Notes: a model not told the origin generated them from the letters alone. Numbered from the stretch's first letter, positions 44,298-56,650 are shown. The stretch: DNA of 64,000 nucleotides from Branchiostoma belcheri (GCF_001625305.1 NW_017802935.1:2549514-2613513), one strand, 5' to 3'. A program made the numbers and translations.

Positions 44298-45718
44298 ATG
44301 AACAAAGACATGGAATCAAGTGTAGTTTCTTTGCTGGTTATTTTGGGATTTCTGTGGACAGGATGCTTTTGTTTACCGGATAAATGTAAAGTAAAGAAGT
44401 ATGTTTCTAGCTCTAACGTTGACTGTAATAAGCTAGGTCTCGTGACGGTGCCTGTCGACATACCGTCCAACGCTATATGTTTTACAATCGAGCACAACAA
44501 CATCAGAAACGTTACGTACCTGCCGCAACTGCCGAAACTGATAACACTGGACCTTCGCTATAATTCCATTGAAACTGTATCCTGGATGTCTCTGCGGACT
44601 TTGCCAGCTTTAAACATACTTTTACTACAAGGGAACCAACTGAGGTACGTAAAGATCGACGTCGTGATGGCGCATCTCCCGAAGCTGATTTATATAAATC
44701 TAAGTATGAACAAACTTGTATCATTCTCTCAATACGCACTGGCATGGCCACCGTTGTTCACAATAGCAATTTCCAACAACCCATTTCACTGTGACTGTAA
44801 CCTGTCCTGGCTGATTATCAAGATGGCGTGTTTGGAAGCCTGTAAGGGGAGCCAACCAAAGGACTGTTGTTCTTCATGTTCAGCCTGTTTTCTCGAATGT
44901 CTCCCAACGGATGTTTAACTGCTCAAGTCCGAGTCAGCTGCGAGGGCGCCATTTGTCCCACTGTGTCCGCCGAGCTGACGCACTGTGGAACGCCCACATC
45001 CAAGGTTCGGAGACCTGTGCCACACAGACGCACTGGTTGTTCATGACGAAAGCAAACATAAAGCATTTCTACGAGAACGACAGCTCAGTAACGATACCAA
45101 AGAGTGATTCACCGGTAACGACTAGTGCTTCTACAACTGGTAAAAACTTTGCACGGGAAAGAGGAAAATAGTCACAAATACATCACTATTTTTGTGATTG
45201 TAACGTGCCTGCAGCTGGCCGTGGCCTTTCTCGCCTGCTCTGTACTGATCACGATAAAGAAAAGGCTGTGCTGCAAGTTCTACAATCGCCGAGAAGCTGC
45301 GGGCATTGGTGCAGATCGCCCTGCCATCCAATCACATCAGATCGTGCCACCGATAGAAAACAATGTGTGCAACGAAACTGTTGCAGAAGGTTCGAACCCC
45401 AGACCGCCAGTTGCACATCAAATTGCATTACCGATTGAGAACACCGTGAACCAGTGCACCTCTACAAAAGGCATGGATGACGAAGATTCGGTTCCCCCGG
45501 GTGAAAACCAGAGTACACCATCACCAGAAACCAACACCATCACTATGACCGTCTCGGAACAGTGTGTGGAAGTTGACCGTACACAAACTGCAGCATCTAC
45601 CCTATATACATGTACGGCACCAACAGCAAGCTCTACAAACTACATGTACAACACTTCTGCAGAAGTTGTGAATCACGAACATCATGATGATAATGAGAAT
45701 AATAAGAAATTGGAGTAG
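44298..45718 (+). pseudogene. LRR membrane receptor, copy 2, broken into three frames
   Basis: Segment one (44298-44918) gives the signal peptide, LRRNT, repeats and LRRCT up to the CCSSCSACF cluster, then runs into a stop. Segment two (44911-45171) continues the LRRCT end and the Thr-rich stalk in the next frame. Segment three (45125-45718) carries the transmembrane helix and a cytoplasmic tail very like that of copy 1. One break is an extra A in the GGTAAAAACTTTGC run that reads GGTAAAACTTTGC in copy 1; the other is a small deletion near 44900. Tail differences from copy 1 include a 27-base length change that preserves the frame. Most likely a pseudogene, unless the breaks are sequence errors. 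Confidence 0.75.
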
Positions 45719-46601
45719 GCAGTTGAAAGCACCTGTTTTATCATTCAGTTCGTGGATTTGCTCAAGTTCAATGTTTAGTTGATTGTCTGGCTTCGTTTAC
45801 TTCGTATGATTTCGTGGGTGTCACCACAGGAGCCATTGCGTTTCTGAAGTGAAACTGCCAGTAAGGTTTTCCTGATGAATTAAAACATATCATCAATATT
45901 TACATGCATGAACCAAATTTTTTAGACTTTCTAAAACATTATCATCCCGTTATTTCACTCCTTCTTGACCTTACCTAAAATACACAAAAGAATGTACTCG
46001 GTATATTTGTAAGAAAACATATTTGTTCAAATGAATACACTAAGTGAAAACTCATTCATCGCAGCTAAGTTTTCAGTTCAAACGTGACTGCAAATACACA
46101 AAAGAGTTCCAGTCAAAAATGAATATTCTACAGCGTTGAGGGGTTTGGAAGCAGACGCGCTGTCATACTTTCACGTACTGTAATCAACAAACCCGTCAGC
46201 CCCTCACGTCGGGTGATTACGTCTACCTGGCGCACATGTCTAGCCCGTATGTCGTTTCGTTACGTATGCATGGATGCCACGTTGTCATTGTCTTTGCTTC
46301 AAATAGAAGACAGTCAAATCAACGGTCTCATCACAGCTTCTTCTCCAGCGCGATCCACCGGGACAGGAAAGTACATTTGCTGTTTCACTGAAATAATACC
46401 CAGCAAAAACATTGTATTTCTGTTTAGTACTGTCTTAATATTAAGTACATAAATCAGGAAGCCACAAGGTGTGCTGTCCTAATGCTAAAATTATAATAAT
46501 ATTTAATGTATATCATCAGCATGTAGGCTTTGTTTTCAAACGCTGAAGACCGTAGGGGCGAAACGCTTTGAAATTCAAAGTCTGCCAAAGAAAACAAAAC
46601 C

Positions 46602-47871
46602 ATGATAGTAAGTACACGGTCTTTTCTCGTTACGTTGGGACTTCTGTGTACAGGATGTTTTTGTCTACCAGATAAATGTGAAGTTAGAAATAGGAAGTCA
46701 CGTTACAGTTCTACGGTGTGGGTTTACTGTGATAGCCTAGGTCTCGTGGTGGTGCCTGATGATATACCCTCCAACTCTGGTTGGTTTGATATCGCGTTCA
46801 ACAACATCAGAAACGTTACGTATCTGCCGCCACTGTCTCAGCTGTACATACTGGACCTGAGCTATAATTCCATTGAAACTGTATCCTGGATGTCTCTGCG
46901 GACTTTGCCAGCGTTGACCACTCTTTTTCTACAAGGAAACCAACTTACGTACGTAGAGCTTGACATCGTCGTTGCCCACCTCCCGAAACTGAAATTTGTA
47001 AATCTAAGTTTGAACAAACTTGCGTCATTCTCTCAGTACGCGATGGGATGGCCACAGGTGACCACAATAGCCATCTACATGAACCCCTTTCACTGTGACT
47101 GTGACCTGTCCTGGCTGATTATGAAGATGGCGTGTTTACAAGCCTGTAAGGGAATGAATGGACAGGCTTGTTGTTCTTCGTGTTCAGCCTGTTTTATTCT
47201 TTTAAGTTCACACGCACGTTTTAACTGCTCAAGTCCAAGTCAACTCCATGGGCGCCATTTGTCCACTGTGTCCGCCGAGCTGACAGACTGTGGAACGACC
47301 CACCAAGCCGAGACCAAACTACAGAGCACACAAAACGGCACTTTTTTCATCATTGGAGAAAGAACCGTACATGAACCATAGCTTGGCAAGGGTGTCAACA
47401 ATTGCTACACATACCATTGCTTCAACATCTGTAAAGTCTGTGGGTAGGCATGAAGAAAACAATAACCAACACATTGTTGTTTTCATTATTGAAACATGTG
47501 TGACTGTAGTTTTTCTTTCCTGCTTCGTCCGGCTCATAGTGAGGAAAAATCTGTGTTGTAATCACCGAAAATATACCAACAAGGATGTAGATCACCATTC
47601 TATCAACTTACATCAGATCGTGCCACCGATAGAAAACATTGTGTACAACGCAAATGTCGCAGGGGGTTCGAACCCCAGGCAGCACACCCCCATCACAGAG
47701 CGCTGTGCGGAACGCATTAACCGTCCAAGAAATGCAGCATGTATCCTGTATAAAGGTACGGTTCCAACAATAAGCTCTACATGCTCCACGTACAACACTT
47801 CAGAAGGCTTGAATCGCGAAAACGATCTTTGTGATAATGACAATAGAGAATATACTAGTCTGCAGTTGTAA
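46602..47871 (+). CDS. LRR single-pass membrane receptor, copy 3, with one frame break
   Basis: Frame one (46602-47381) encodes a signal peptide, LRRNT (CLPDKCEV), leucine-rich repeats, an LRRCT with the CCSSCSACF cluster, and the stalk start LQSTQNGTFF. Frame two, shifted +1 and open from about 47284 to 47871, carries the transmembrane helix (IVVFIIETCVTVVFLSCFV), basic residues and a shorter tail that keeps HQIVPPIEN. Here the shift lies downstream of about 47345, because frame one reads through the site where copy 1 is broken. It is the most diverged copy in the tail. The gene start is supported by alignment of all three signal peptides. Confidence 0.72.
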
Positions 47872-48665
47872 GCTACAATGTCCTCATTCAGTCCTTGTGT
47901 TTCTTAGAATTAATTCTTTAGTTGATCCTCTGGCATTATTTACTTACTCTAATTTTAATGTAACACCAGGACAGTTAGTTCTGTTGGAATAATCTGATAT
48001 TGTTTCATAGAAACTCTGATATTTTGAAAAACTTTACGCAAATACCACATTGCAAATTTACAGGAGTATGAATTGAGTGGGTACTTACATTCAATCTTTT
48101 ACGTAGCGAGTAAAAACTTATCTGTTCATAGAAACTTTAGTAATACATTTTATCTGTACCAAAAGAAGCATTTTCAAATTATCGTTGATTACTTTCTATT
48201 GATGATAGGTTCTTGATATTAACTTTTTCTCTTGTTCTTTTATTCCTGTTATATTAGCACATTTTCCAGTGCATAATTGTGACGATGGTGTACAAAATAT
48301 AATTGTACACTTGATGAGATTTGATGTGATTCTTTACTGTAAGATTATAACAACTGCACGTTTGATCTTTTGATTATTAATGACATATGAACATCAACAT
48401 TTTGAAGGAATAAATTTGGCACAGCACTTGAAATGTTCAGCGTCTGTCTTTTCTGTCGTTAAGAATGTAGCATATCATATATGAGTGAAAATATTAGAAT
48501 TGATATCAGGAAAGAAACAAAGTCTTTCGGTAGTTTTAGAGGGTGGCATATCTGATTGTCTGTGCCCAGAGATAGGATTCCTTTTTTTTCAATGTCAGCT
48601 TTCATAACAATCGTAGCCCCAAGTTATGTAGTCAGAGAACCAATCTACAATCTTCTTCGATACCC

Positions 48666-48866
48666 TCAAATAACCCCGCAAGGGGTGCCGTTAAGGGGGG
48701 GGGGCAGGCTAGCCCGGTCTGGAACGACTCAACATTGGGAGCCATAACTACCGGGCCGGGTAAGGAGTTCCACTGTGGGATAGTACGGGGAAAAATGAGA
48801 ATCTGTAGGTGTCTGTGCGTGTGTTTATAGCCCGGTATTTGAGTGCGTGACTCCCTCGGGTACGCC
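48666..48866 (-). mobile_element. LINE ORF2 C-terminal remnant
   Basis: On the - strand this reads HALKYRAINTRTDTYRFSFF then PRTIPQWNSLP, the typical end of metazoan non-LTR reverse-transcriptase proteins, with a stop at 48666-48668. It breaks the fourth copy of the LRR 3'-flank repeat just after AACCAATCTACAA (about 48650). A run of ten G lies within it (near 48696). No upstream reverse-transcriptase domain remains. Confidence 0.7.
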
Positions 48867-49376
48867 CCTGTGTGGGCTGCAAAAAACTGCCGGTTTGAGT
48901 GTTGATTGCAACAATGTTGTGGCCTATTTTAAAAACTGTTGTAAAACGGGCGCTCCTCCTCCTTTCAGAGAGAAGAGGTCACTGCAAGTCAATCCACGCA
49001 ATTTTCTCCAAGACAAATTGTTCTGCACGGAATGGGAGCATCGGAGACAATTTCTAGAGGAAGAGTAGAGAAAGATAAATATTAATTTGAGTGGTTTGCT
49101 TCATACGTGCATATCTTTTTGCAAACTCGATGGACAAACAAAAGAATGGGATAGGGGGTACCGGTTATTTTATCTTGCCTTAGCTTGTCATTATCGAATT
49201 AAAACATACTGTAGCTCCAGTACTAACAATACATATATAAGAGAGGAAAGCATACGTTCGCAGTTTCGAATTCCCCCTAACTACATTTCACGCACCAGGT
49301 GATGCTATTGAGTTAAGGTGAGAATATCCTTGTAACAAGACAAAAAGCAAAAGAAAACTAGAGTTAGAGAATTTAC

Positions 49377-49415
49377 CTTTAGTATGGTGCTGTGGCGAAT
49401 GTAGCCGGCAGCCAT
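49377..49415 (-). CDS. Candidate first coding exon of an unknown gene
   Basis: Thirteen codons, MAAGYIRHSTILK, with a good start context (AAGGAAAATGGCTGCC, which also resembles a YY1 site common at housekeeping promoters). A consensus donor AAG|GTAAAT follows at phase 0. The following exons would lie to the left, across the LRR array, and I could not find them. It could be chance; I do not recognise the protein. Confidence 0.28.
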
Positions 49416-50129
49416 TTTCCTTGTCCTTGGTGCTGAATCGCCTTCATGTAAATTAACCACGCTATTTTACCAATTCACAGCCGTTCTAAAGCGTTTAACA
49501 GCTTACCAATGCTTTTAATTTGCGACTTTATGCGTTTCCAGTTTGCTACCGATTTAATTATCGTCACCCTGACCAAAACAATGCTTAGATAAACCCGTAG
49601 TTTGCCAAACAATCTAAAGTTAACTATGCCCTATGTGTTCTGCTGCCCTCTTCTTGTTCTGACTTCCTTGTGCGGACACCAAAAAAGTAGGTGATAAACA
49701 GAGCCCGAGTTACCAGTAAATACTGTATTTTACCTGACCAATTTTCAACTCCGGATAGAAAAGTTGTAGAGCGATAGTTTGAAGTGAGAACTTGACAAAG
49801 TTACGATGCATTTCTTTGTTTGCGCTGCCATATATATATGGGGGAGGGGGGGGGTGTTTCAGTTGTCATAGCGACGTTCTGTAAACGTTCGAACATGTGT
49901 TGCGAAGAACGTCAAAATTCTTTGACGTGACGTTTTGTGTTTACGTTTAATTCGAATGTTCTGAGAACGGACCGTTATTTCTCCTATGCCCTTTCTTGAT
50001 ATTCAAACGTGAACTTGCCACTGGGACAAGTTTTGGTTGATCTTTCTCTTTCCAAGGGGGCGAAATGGTCTGATTCCCCTCCCAGTATTGATATTGCACT
50101 CCAGGTAGTGCTCTAACAATCCTACTCAC

Positions 50130-50239
50130 GTAGCTGGACCAACCAAAGCCAGCGGATTCAAACAGATTCCGTTCCTTTCTGTAACTTCTCCACGAGTAGT
50201 ACTCTCTTCAAAACGACGACAAACGGATCCTGAAAAAAG
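50130..50239 (+). other. Candidate non-coding 5' exon with perfect donor
   Basis: Ends in a textbook donor (AAAAAG|GTAAGT) at 50239/50240. No ATG-initiated frame is seen in it. Together with the - strand exon at 49377-49415 it suggests a divergent promoter between about 49.4 and 50.1 kb. No coding exon is visible downstream within the window. Confidence 0.28.
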
Positions 50240-50397
50240 GTAAGTACTCCAGGTAGTAGGTTTAAGCTATGTCAGAAAGCAAGTTAGCCTCTATATAAAC
50301 TCAATGCAAACATTTTGTTAGCAACATTTTGTAGTTTAATATTCACAGGGACAACAAAGCAGAATCCCTGATTCATTCTTTCTAGGTGTGAAATGAA

Positions 50398-50835
50398 TAT
50401 TGTTTTGGGTGGGTGATTTTGGGTTTTGTACGTCTACTTGTCCAAGTAGCGACAGTTTTGTTTGGGGTTGGGAGGCAATTTTGACATTGGTAGGAGGGAC
50501 AACCCTGAAGTTGACCTAACGTGACAGATGGGAGTAAGTGGGTGGTATGTGGAGAAATTCAGGAAGTGGTGTGATACCCAAATAAATTTCATCATATAGT
50601 CCCCTCTCCACAGTTCCAATACATTCACAAAACACATCCTGGAGGCTGGACTCAAAATTCATTTTTCATAGGTGCACTGGTGCACCCTAAAAAATTTGGA
50701 GTCTGGGAGCCTAAGAGTTACGGACACCCAAAACCCAGAAGTCTGAAATATTTGATTTCTTGTTTGTGATAATATCTTTTTTCTCTGTTGATGTAGGCAC
50801 TTTCATGGAAGGTCCTTCCTTGCCTTGTCATGAAC
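50398..50835 (+). repeat. Dispersed repeat family, copy C (longest)
   Basis: Starts TATTGTTTTGGGTGGGTG like copy A and ends with the AACCCAGAAGTCTGAAAT, TTTCTTGTTTGTG and GGCACTTTCATGGAA blocks also seen at the end of copy B. It therefore links A and B as parts of one family of roughly 400 bases. Confidence 0.65.
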
Positions 50836-51712
50836 AGACAGACAAGAGAAATTGTCCACCGGCATCATAAAACTGATCTTTTTTACATCCTACATAGTCA
50901 AAGTATGGTCATGACATACAAGGTATGTCTTTTGTCTATGCTTTCCTCCCTTTGTCCATTTTGTTACCTTTTGTGTCCTGAACAACAGTTTATTGAATAG
51001 ATTCAATTAATGGTAATGATAATGTTTGCTATCGTTCACATTGTCACATTGCCATATTTCTAATTGGTGGACTTAATTAGAATAGTTTCATGGTCCTCAA
51101 AACACAACCTGATAGTCTGTTTGTCATTACAACAGGAAAACCAGGAACTAGTGACTGAACTAAGCTGATCTGTCTGTTCCTGTGACTAGAGCCATGAGCC
51201 ATCCTGTATAAATCAATGGTATGATCATCATTATATTTCTTGCAAGCTGAAAATTCTTGGAACTTAATTGTCTAGTGCTGTGTAACAGCAACATGTAACC
51301 TGGGGTCAATGTATGCATCACATGGCTAAACCCAATATTGCAACACACTTGTTGACAGTGTCTGCTACATTATATGAGGTTTTCATATATGCAGTTAGTA
51401 GTAACTGTTGTGATGAACTCACATTTTTTTATCTGACTTTTTGAAATGTCTCATTTTATACAGCATCTGGACAAAGTGTGGATTTGTGACATTATTCGTC
51501 AACAACTTACATAACTGGTGTACCACGAGGAAGTATGTTTGGACCACCCACTTCAGTGTATACTAAGCTAAACCCCGTCCCCTAGGGGGGTCGACTGATG
51601 ATGATGATGATGTATACTAAGCTACTGAAGATGCCATTCTGCAAGTACAAGTCATGCATGTATACAATATTGTGCCATGTAACATTCATGTGGCATTTAT
51701 GATACTTTTTAT

Positions 51713-52806
51713 TTATTTTTTTTTATTTTATTCACATGGATTTTTGAGCATTGGATAGGAAGCACTTGTTGTGCTTATGTAAATCCGCTGCTCATAAAAC
51801 ATAATACAGATGTAAACATAAAGATGACATAAAGTATAGCATTAACATAAAATGAAAGTGGCTGGCGCACCAAAACCTAGCATAACATTATTGAGATTGG
51901 TCAAATCTTCCAGAGTGGTGGATATAGTTAAACACAATATCAAAAATACGGCAGTTGGTAGGGTATGGGAGGGAGGGGCTACCTGTAAGAAGTAAAGTAC
52001 ATAATGTGGCGTCATTTACGTTGAGTGGGTCGGAAGGAAGTATGTTTTCAAGATGAAGGCAAGATATGGATAACAACATTTTGGTCCTTTCAGTATTATA
52101 ACATTTGCAGTGTAATAAATAGTGTTCTGGTGTCTCATTTGGATGCCCACATTTGCACTCGGGACTACTGATACAGTGATGCTGGAATAGGTGGTAGTTC
52201 AGCTGGCTGAAACCAAGCCTGAGTCTGGTAAGGTGAGTCACATGGTGTCCGTGGCCGTGAGAGTAGTGAGGATGTCTGGGCATGCTATCAAAGCAAGACT
52301 CTAATTCATTTTTGAATGCACGAATGGATGGGGATTCTTTGGCGGTCTGGGGTAACTTGTTCCAAGAGAAAACAGCAGAAGGCAAGAAAGATTTTTTGTA
52401 CTTTTCAGTTTTGAGGGTAAAAGGGAGATAATTCTGGTCAGTACGCAGGCTATAAGGGGTGGAATCACGGATAAGTGGGGGAACCAGGTCTTGTAGATAT
52501 TTGGGAACTAAGCCATTGGCCATTTTATAAAAGTGAACAAGTTTGACCTTTTCGCGTCTGTTGGCAAGTGTTTCCCAACCGACGTCACATAGAATGCGGT
52601 GGTGATTCGTCCCTCTCATTGCGCCTGTGCAAGCCCGGGCAGCGGACACCTGGACTGACTCAAGGAGGTCTGAATCCTTCTTAAGAACACCACACCAGGC
52701 AACATTGGCGTACTCAAGTAAAGGACGTATCATGGCTTTGTACAAGATTTCAAGCGTTTTCCGTGGCACAAAATTTGATATTCTTGTCAACAAGTTAACT
52801 CGCTTC
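51713..52806 (-). mobile_element. 5'-truncated LINE insertion with exact 14-bp target duplication
   Basis: Flanked by ATGATACTTTTTAT at 51699-51712 and 52807-52820. The 3' end lies at the left, ending in an A/T-rich tail on the - strand (AATAAAATAAAAAAAAATAAAT). Truncation at the 5' end, an A-rich 3' end and a 14-bp duplication are the signature of target-primed reverse transcription. Confidence 0.92.
51888..52806 (-). pseudogene. LINE ORF2 C-terminal fragment, about 305 codons
   Basis: Uninterrupted frame encoding the thumb and C-terminal region of a non-LTR retrotransposon reverse transcriptase: an ILYKAMIRPLLEYANVAW segment, KLVHFYKMANGLVPKYL, FSWNKLP, LTRLRLGFSQLNYHLFQHH, then C-K-C-G...H-Y-L-L-H-C. 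The catalytic reverse-transcriptase core and endonuclease are absent because the copy is 5'-truncated. The lack of stop codons suggests a young insertion. Same superfamily as the tail at 34622. Confidence 0.9.
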
Positions 52807-54479
52807 ATGATACTTTTTATGATACTTCTTCCTCCCTTTATGATTGTATATTTAGTTATTGTGTAGATGACATGAGTTGATTGACACTTTTGAATTTAAT
52901 TTATTTTTGAAAAAAAAAACATGTCAAGGAAAGCATACATTTTTAGACACTTGAACACACATATGGAGAAAACAATGTTGGTTTCTTTATGAAAACAATA
53001 GTGAAAAATTGAATTTTACTTTTTTTTTGGAAAAAATTGAGTCCTTTTGTTTTATTGGGTGTGATCAAGTCCTATGTATGATTGTTTGCCATATTGGACT
53101 CCAAATGAGCCCAAATTTCATGCTTCCTTAAACATTTGCATATTCAACTGCACACATGCATGTTGTGGTTTGATTGCAACTTGGATGTAGTTAGTTTAAC
53201 CTCTTTTCATACTTTACCTATTCACTAACTGCTCTTCAAGACTAGCATCCAAAAGCTTTATGTCCTTCAAGTTGATGTTTATTCTAGCACTAAAGACTTT
53301 TGTCTCAAAGTTAATTTTGAGTCCTATTTGATTCTTTCCATAAGAATCTTCCATTTCTCATAGGGAATCATTTGTAAGTCACTGATGCACTGTAACAACT
53401 TTCTTTAGCTTTTTCTTGTCCTTCATTGGTATGAGTCAGCATAGATTTTAACTTGAATGATTATAAAGATTTGGCATATAGGAAAGGATGGTCTCAGATA
53501 TCAGTCATATGAAATTCAGCACTATTTCTTCTTCCATGCATGAGTGAGTTCCAACAAAAGAAAATTGTTGTCAATGATGAAGTCAACATAAAGCAGAATT
53601 TCTTATCTTTCACTCATACTTTCATTGGTTGATAGTAAACTTAAGTCAGTTTTTTTTATTCTTCTACAAATTAAGAATATCTTGTTTTGTAAAAAAAAAG
53701 TGCTGTTAAAATATATTATTTTCAAATTGTCTTCTTGATATGTTCCAAACTACTCATAGAATCCTGTACTGTTAACTGTGAGTATATCTAAAACATTTCA
53801 AAGCAATAAGTAGGCTACCCTTTGTCTAAGACTGTCACAATGTTGCACCAGCACAATTCCTTAAAGACAAACTTCTTGACAAACATTTTGAAAATGGCTG
53901 AAAAGGAAAATTTCTGATTTCCTCGGTTGAAGATTTCGCATACTTGTTTCATACAAGCGTGCTTGACATGTCATTTTCAATCCATTTCTTCTTGTCCTTC
54001 TGGATGACTTTTACATTATTTTGTTTTCACTTATTTTTTTTTAAATCTCTCTCGACATTTCTGCATCATTCAACAGAACAGGTAAACTTATACAACATTT
54101 TGTTCTGTCTTTTTCTGTGACCAATGAATCTTGGTCTCTTCTCTTGCTGATCAGTTGTCGTCAATTCGAGGTGTATCTTTTTTTTTTTTGGTCAATGCTT
54201 AAAAGCTGTTAATCTGCACATGTTACAGAACCTATCACACTAAGTCTTACAGACTACTTCTTACCTAGGCGTCAGTGGGACTTAAAAGTGTGAGTGGTTT
54301 AAAACAGGTCTAAGTCATCCACATGTTTGTACATTATGTGCTAAATACCTGAACAATGTTTTACTTTCATTTTATTACTGACTTTATATCCTACATCTAG
54401 TGAATATTCTTGCTAAAGTCCCAATAGTGTGGGTTACAGATTTGAGGCTAGTGCATAACTCTAGCTGGCAATGACGTAT

Positions 54480-56000
54480 GTACCTCAGAGTCAGTGAAAC
54501 TTCTTTTATTCAGCAACACCCCAAGTTCTGCATGCACTAAGGCTCGACACAAACAAGGCTTGGACTGAAGTTTAAAAGAATAGAATCATCGTAACTTTCT
54601 ATAAAAAATTGAGACAGAATAATGTGATAACGATGTTTTCTTATCTTAAAAAATTGACCCATGCCTCAGCCCATCTTAAAATATTGTTTTTCAAATTTCT
54701 TATTGAATGCTTCCTTGAAGCTTGTACATATATTCTGTCTTTTACTAATATGCTTCAGTCTGTATATCAGCTTTATTTTCATAGATTTTTGATAGAGTTG
54801 AATCATCATTTTCTTCCTTTGTTGTGATTTCAGACAGATTTCTTTTATTATGCTCATGCACTCTTCTTCCTGTGTCACTCCTAGTACCCACATAGTCATA
54901 GATACATCAGAGCTCAGACTGTATTACAGTGAAGTTTGTTGAGTTGACTACATTGCTTGTGATATTCCTGGTGGCTGGACTAATGCCACTTAGAACATTT
55001 GGGCAGTTCAGAAGAGCAACCCTACATCTATAACTTCTCTCACTGCTTTTTCTAAAGAAATTGGTGAAATGTTTTTTCTTCTATATTCATATCTTTCATA
55101 TCCATATTCTATACTTGATTTAAAAAAAAACTGTTCCAACAGAATATATGAAGTTGTTTATTGCAAATTCCTGCCCGAGGGCTAATTGCATACATTGACA
55201 AGAAAATGTGGTGATACATGTATAAGACTATTTGCTGACAGGAACTTCTACGTGTACGATATACTTATCGAACCTACTATCTCTACTTAAATCTAATAAC
55301 GTTAGTATACATACAGGATAAAAAAGTAAATATGCAATATGTGAACAGGTAATAGGAACAATGTAACTGCTATTCTAATCTATTCTATCTTATTCAACTA
55401 TTCTTGTCATGCTATTAGGGGGTTTGACTTCTTCTCAGGAGGCAGTGGGAGATGAATTGTCCGACTCTTTGAAAAATAAATGGGTTGGTGGACTTTAGCA
55501 ATAATCTCTGAGTCATTGTCATTCCTCCTTTTATGTTTGGCCTGTTCTAACATCAGACATTGTTTTAGTCAGTGAAACAGATGAATCTGTATCTACTAAA
55601 GAAATGTGTGTGTCCAGAATGGGACTACGAACTTAATTCTCCCCATCTTCGGAAGACGCTCTTCATGTTCATGCATGAAGCGTCTCAAAATTTAATTTTA
55701 CTGAATACTGAGTTATTATTATTGTTGACTTGTTCTAAGGTCAGAAATCCATCCCCAGAGTCAGTAAAACTTAACTGACTAAAATCTAATTAAAAAGTAT
55801 TCTGATTTAAAGAAACTGCAGGTTCCAACAAAATATTTTTTTGAGTCAATATCATTTCTCCCATCCCCCTTGTACCTTTGGTTTGATCTGTTTTTAGATC
55901 TGACATCCTCTGAGTCAGTGAAACTAATGAATCTACTGAAGAATTGTGTGTCCACACACACTGGGACTGAGGGGAAGCCGCAGAGTCCTTTGGCATGGGT
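54480..56000. repeat. Degenerate repeats around AGTCAGTGAAAC
   Basis: The phrase AGTCAGTGAAAC or close variants recurs near 54490, 55568, 55756 and 55912, the last three 160-190 bases apart. Shared neighbours include TGAATCTACTRAAGAA and GTGTGTCCA...GGGACT. Confidence 0.5.
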
Positions 56001-56459
56001 GACTTACCTGGTGGCTTATGAAAAATCAAAATTCAGTATTTCTGAGACTTTTCTTCCAATCAGGCATAAAACTAATAAGTCATCCACTCAAATGGTTCCT
56101 CCTCTGCTTTTATTTTTGGCACTTTAAACACTAGAAGTGTAATACTACCGAGCTATAATACCTTTTCCTCCATTTGTATGTCCGAGATGATTTTGAAAAA
56201 GCAAATTATAACTTTGCATGGTACTTTGACTGGCTTTTCGTCTTTCTTGCAGATTCTTCTTCATACTCTCACTGAAACAAAGTTCTTGTTAGTCAATCTA
56301 GTTTGCATTACAATGGAAAGTGATCATAGTAACTGTTTTGTTTTTTTCTCTTGTACCAGTGAAAAAAGTAACACTGTGACAATGTTTAGTACCTAAGCAG
56401 CTTGATATAAAACTGCATCTGACTCAGAATCTCATTTTTTTATTCTAAAGCTTTTAACA

Positions 56460-56650
56460 GACTTATGATATACCCAAGTTTGATGTGAATGGACAACAGT
56501 ATTTGTTGAGGCTCTAGGTATACAAATAAATTTAAGGAGTCGTAGCAATAAAAAATTGTATTGACTTATGATATTCTCAAGTTTGGTATGATGTTTTGGA
56601 GGCTCTAGGCAAACGAAGAGAATCAGTCGGAGGAATAGAAAAATTGTATT
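56460..56650. repeat. Two-unit tandem repeat of about 105 bp
   Basis: ACTTATGATATACCCAAGTTTG at 56460 and ACTTATGATATTCTCAAGTTTG at about 56564; both units continue with GAGGCTCTAGG and end AAAAATTGTATT. Confidence 0.6.

Noticed and set aside
47655..47682. GGGTTCGAACCCC resembling a tRNA T-arm
   Set aside because: It lies in the conserved cytoplasmic-tail coding sequence of LRR copy 3 (also seen in copies 1 and 2 with changes), and no acceptor, D or anticodon arms surround it.
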